Source: an uncultured Dongia sp. (GTDB lineage: Bacteria; Pseudomonadota; Alphaproteobacteria; Dongiales; Dongiaceae). From it: 64,000 bases of DNA. Location: contig NZ_CAKZGO010000007.1 in assembly GCF_936916975.1 (NCBI RefSeq), forward strand, positions 186,001 through 250,000, given 5' to 3'. Below are positions 61,486-64,000 of the stretch, piece after piece. A program made the position numbers and the translations under genes. Below the pieces are notes generated by a model, which had not been told where the DNA came from, searched no databases, and saw only the letters and a program-made list of their open reading frames with translations. Every line of letters begins with the position of its first letter. The first letter of the stretch is position 1.

Positions 61486-62790
61486 TTACTGACCGACGGC
61501 CGAGGGATTGTCGAGGCTGTCCGACCCTTCGACGGTGATCTTGAGACCAAGTGCCGCAACAGCTGCTTCGACCGCATGGGCCTGACCGACGAGACCGTCG
61601 ACGACATCCTGGACGATCTTGTTGCCGGCAGCATTGTCGGCGCCGATCATCTGGTCATAGGCTTGCTTGCCGCTGTCGGCTTCGTCTTTGAGGACCTGCA
61701 TCGCCTTGCTGGTCGTGGCGAGGGCGGCGACCACGCGGTCATTCACGGCCTTGTCCTTGGCAGCGACCAGATCCTTCACGCTGGGGCCGGACACGACGGT
61801 GCCATCGAGACGGGTGTAGGTGCCGTTGTAGATGTCGACCATGCCGACCTGGTCGTAATAATGCGAGTTGTGGGTGTTGTCGCTGAAGCAGTCATGTTCC
61901 TCTTCCGGATCATGCAGCATCAGGCCGAGCTTGGTACGCTCGCCGGCAAGTTCGCCGTAGGAGAGGCTGCCAAGACCGGTGAGGATGCCGGCGATGCCTT
62001 CTTTGGCGTCTCCCTTGAGGAGACGCTGACGTGCGGCACCATCGCTGGCCCAGATGCCGTGCATGGTGCCGAGATCGTCGATCAGCAATTCGGTGGCGGC
62101 CTTCAGGTACGCGGCGCGGCGATCGCAATTGCCGTTTGTGCAATTGGCGGTGTCATAATCGCTGGCCGGACGGTTGCCCGCCCCCGGACCGGTACCGTTG
62201 AGATCCTGGCCCCAGAGCAGGAATTCGATGGCGTGATAGCCGATCGCGACATTGGCTTCGTTCTCGCCCACTTCCTGCAGCGACTGCAGCAGCTTCTTGT
62301 CGATCACGGTCGCATCGACCTTGTCGGCGCCGATCTGCAGTTCCTTATTGGCGATGACGTTGAGCGTGTAGAACGGGTTGGCGTCGGAGGTCGTGCCGTA
62401 GGACGAGGTGTCGACATAGTCGATCAGGCCTTCGTCGAGGGGCCAGGCATTCACCAGGCCTTCAAGGTCGTCGACTTCCGGATTGCCGAAGCGGAAGCCT
62501 TCGGTGCGCATGTAAGACGGACGGGAATCGATCCAGGCCTGGCGCGCGGCCTTGAGGTTGGCGTCGGTCGGCTGGGCGATAAACTTGTCGATGGCGACCT
62601 GAAGATTCCCGGCGGTCGAGATCGCGTCGCCGAACATCGCCTCAGCGACATCGGCATAGGTTGTGAGGACCGCGGTGGTGTCCGGCGCCTTGGCAGTGGC
62701 GCAACCGGCGGCTACCACGCCGAAGGCGATCAAAATCGCCGGACGCGTGAACTTCTTCTGGCCCGCAAACATCATCTGGCGTGTGGTCAT
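61486..62790 (-). CDS. Imelysin-family lipoprotein (IrpA/ICMP-like)
   Basis: A 434-residue imelysin (peptidase M75 family) lipoprotein: lipobox VAAGC at about residues 26-30. The conserved metal motif GYHAIEFLLWGQD contains GxHxxE. Other family segments are RPSYMRTEGFRFGN and HDCFSDNTHNSHYYDQVGM. Such proteins are iron-regulated outer-envelope proteins needed for iron uptake in several bacteria. Start 62790 follows AGAGGGG. It is the first gene of the seven-gene operon and has a Fur/Mur-like dyad about 70 bases upstream. Confidence 0.92.
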   Translation of the reverse strand: MTTRQMMFAGQKKFTRPAILIAFGVVAAGCATAKAPDTTAVLTTYADVAEAMFGDAISTAGNLQVAIDKFIAQPTDANLKAARQAWIDSRPSYMRTEGFRFGNPEVDDLEGLVNAWPLDEGLIDYVDTSSYGTTSDANPFYTLNVIANKELQIGADKVDATVIDKKLLQSLQEVGENEANVAIGYHAIEFLLWGQDLNGTGPGAGNRPASDYDTANCTNGNCDRRAAYLKAATELLIDDLGTMHGIWASDGAARQRLLKGDAKEGIAGILTGLGSLSYGELAGERTKLGLMLHDPEEEHDCFSDNTHNSHYYDQVGMVDIYNGTYTRLDGTVVSGPSVKDLVAAKDKAVNDRVVAALATTSKAMQVLKDEADSGKQAYDQMIGADNAAGNKIVQDVVDGLVGQAHAVEAAVAALGLKITVEGSDSLDNPSAVGQ

Positions 62791-62858
62791 TGGCCCCTCT
62801 TGGAAACATTGTTGGAAATGCGACGCATATGCAGGTCCTAGCCTAAGCTATTGGACTT

Positions 62859-62873
62859 TGCAACTCATTCGCA
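62859..62873 (-). promoter_or_regulatory. Candidate Fur/Mur-type box
   Basis: On the minus strand TGCGAATGAGTTGCA is a dyad with TGC-AA and TTGCA halves, one mismatch. It resembles the TGCAA-type iron/manganese regulator boxes of alphaproteobacteria and stands upstream of the imelysin operon. Confidence 0.45.
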
Positions 62874-62894
62874 TTTACATTCTTAGGGGTCGGC

Positions 62895-63404
62895 TCAGGC
62901 GGCCTTGGCGTCTTTTGCCTGGAGGGCGGTCATACGCTCGATTTCAGTCCAGGATTCGCGCACTTTCGAGTCGGATTCAGGGCTGCTCTCCTTGCGCATG
63001 TAGTCGCGCAGGCCGCGGTGGAAGCCGCGGATATGCTTATCGACCTCCATCTTGTTGCGGCGCAGGAAATCGCGCCGGAACAGAATCCGCTTGATGAGAT
63101 CGAGGGACATGTCCTCGTCCGGGACCGAACTCACGATGGCAAAAGCGGCACTGACCAGGGCGAAACGCTGGGCGGTCTCGTTCTGCATTTCGTAGAGGGC
63201 GTCGAGGGTATGGGCCTCTTGTTTCTGCTCTTTTTCGGCGATCAGTGTCGCTTGGTCGGGGCTGGATTGCGGGATGTCACGCAGGCGTTCGTTATACTCG
63301 AACTCAAGCTCCATCACGGCGTGCTCGGCCCGCTTTACTTCCTCATAAGCGAGATCGAGCTCCGCCTTGGCCTCTTCGATGAGATGATGCCGCCTGATCG
63401 CCAA
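62895..63404 (-). CDS. Coiled-coil protein, unknown
   Basis: A 169-residue, highly charged, helical protein. A coiled coil runs at about 8-70 (EEAKAELDLAYEEVKRAEHA, MELEFEYNERLRDI). A basic stretch KRILFRRDFLRRNKMEVDKH follows, and the tail ends RMTALQAKDAKAA. I recognise no family. The start is TTG 63404, supported by AGGAG nine bases upstream; no ATG is available before residue 31. It lies upstream of the imelysin operon, with a gap of 104 bases holding the candidate iron box. Confidence 0.65.
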   Translation of the reverse strand: MAIRRHHLIEEAKAELDLAYEEVKRAEHAVMELEFEYNERLRDIPQSSPDQATLIAEKEQKQEAHTLDALYEMQNETAQRFALVSAAFAIVSSVPDEDMSLDLIKRILFRRDFLRRNKMEVDKHIRGFHRGLRDYMRKESSPESDSKVRESWTEIERMTALQAKDAKAA

Positions 63405-63502
63405 ACCGACCCGCTCCTGACCTGCCCCCGAAACGCGATTGCCGGGGTCGCCTACAGCATGGCGCGGCGCGTGTTAAGGTGAGGTTAAACCCCTGAACAG
63501 GA

Positions 63503-64000
63503 TCAATATCCTTTCATGACATCGACTTTGTTGAGCAGCGGTTCGCCGGCCATGGCGCGGCGATAATTCTCCAGGATGTCACCGGCGCCCGTGCCGGCCC
63601 GGGTAATCGCGGCGACATGGGGGGTGAGCGTGATGCCGGGATGGCGCCAGAACGGATGGTCGGGCGGCAACGGCTCTTCGCGGAACACGTCCAGGACGGC
63701 GCGGCTGAGGCGGCCGCTATCGAGGGCCTGGATCAGATCGGCCTCGTTGAGCTGGGCGCCACGGCCGACATTGATGAGCACGGCACCATCGGGCAGATGG
63801 GCGAACAGCTTTGCATCCAGGATGTTTTCCGTGTCGCCGGTGAGCGGCAGCAGGCAGATGAGGATATCGAGCCCGCCCAGGAAAGCCGGCAGCGCCTCAG
63901 CGCCGGCAAAGCTCGTGAGGCCGGGCACGTCCTTGGGCGACCGGCTCCAGCCCCGCAGGTTGCATCCGAGGCTGCCGAGCTTGGCGGCAATATCCGACCC
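63503..64000 (-). CDS. Glyoxylate/hydroxypyruvate reductase, partial
   Basis: The last 165 residues of a D-2-hydroxyacid dehydrogenase; the 5' part is beyond the window. Visible features are the end of the NAD Rossmann domain (GSDIAAKLGSLGCNLRGWSR), the PLTGDTENILDAKLFAHLPD stretch, INVGRGAQLNEADLI with the catalytic Arg, DVFREEPLPPDHPFW with the Glu, and the final His in LTPHVAAITR. The short C-terminal domain and pattern fit the GhrA group, which reduces glyoxylate and hydroxypyruvate. Confidence 0.88.
   Translation of the reverse strand, partial: GSDIAAKLGSLGCNLRGWSRSPKDVPGLTSFAGAEALPAFLGGLDILICLLPLTGDTENILDAKLFAHLPDGAVLINVGRGAQLNEADLIQALDSGRLSRAVLDVFREEPLPPDHPFWRHPGITLTPHVAAITRAGTGAGDILENYRRAMAGEPLLNKVDVMKGY

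Noticed and set aside
1-64000. tRNA, rRNA, prophage or insertion sequence
   Set aside because: I saw no cloverleaf with TTCRANYCY, no rRNA conserved stretches, no integrase/transposase and no phage structural genes. Small elements could be missed by eye.

Overview
The window reads as a contiguous stretch of the chromosome of a free-living, GC-rich alphaproteobacterium, probably of the Rhodospirillales or a relative. The signs are: the alphaproteobacterial type of serC-serA operon, DUF992 and DUF1513/imelysin genes, BetI-like TetR regulators, several one-component regulators and chemoreceptors, and GC-rich paired REP-like intergenic repeats. I see no rRNA, tRNA, prophage, transposase or CRISPR array. 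Coding density is high on both strands. The last gene, a GhrA-type dehydrogenase, runs off the right edge.

Layout. 0-5 kb: serC-serA with a structured leader, a small lipoprotein, and an RmlD-like SDR lacking its catalytic Tyr/Lys. 4.7-9.2 kb: a secreted metallo-beta-lactamase (MBL)-fold hydrolase divergent from an AraC regulator, a secreted Gly-rich protein, and fhs. 9.4-18.2 kb: a guanidino/polyamine region. It holds a PotDBCA-type ABC importer co-transcribed with an amidinotransferase-fold hydrolase, a divergent TetR plus MBL hydrolase, and a divergent pair resembling arginine:pyruvate transaminase (AruH) and guanidinobutyrase (GbuA). 18.2-24.5 kb: a cytochrome c, two chemoreceptors, a DUF992 protein and a LysR regulator. 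24.5-38.4 kb: a second amidinotransferase-fold enzyme, an NDP-forming acyl-CoA synthetase, an unusually long TetR, a class III aminotransferase, an RTX protein, a BetI-like TetR, and a tightly overlapped operon of two phytoene-desaturase-like flavoproteins and a GcvT-like protein.

38.4-47.1 kb: an SNase-like membrane protein, a partial amino-acid ABC system, a PAS-EAL protein, an orphan sugar-type binding protein, mntP behind a yybP-ykoY manganese riboswitch, crcB, a methyltransferase and an HD-GYP-like protein. 47.2-50.7 kb: an SDR / acyl-CoA dehydrogenase / APH-like phosphotransferase / DUF6285 operon. 50.9-54.7 kb: a candidate structured RNA with its own terminator, ppa, two glycine-zipper paralogues, a GntR regulator and small genes. 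54.7-62.9 kb: an iron-type operon of three imelysin-family proteins, a multicopper oxidase, a di-heme DUF1111 protein, a DUF1513 protein and a GNAT. 62.9-64 kb: a coiled-coil protein and the partial ghrA-like gene.

The most promising candidate for an undescribed system lies at 25.6-38.3 kb. A near-perfect 41-bp dyad (38242-38282) sits upstream of the two-flavoprotein/GcvT operon, and its core recurs (12 of 14 bases) between the divergent long TetR and aminotransferase genes. This suggests one regulon that breaks down an N-methylated or amino-containing compound to a CoA-activated product. The substrate is unknown. Other notable items are the candidate structured RNA at about 50.9 kb, the nested paired repeats, the two guanidino-modifying enzymes near an arginine-transaminase-type gene pair, and the imelysin paralogues that lack the GxHxxE histidine.
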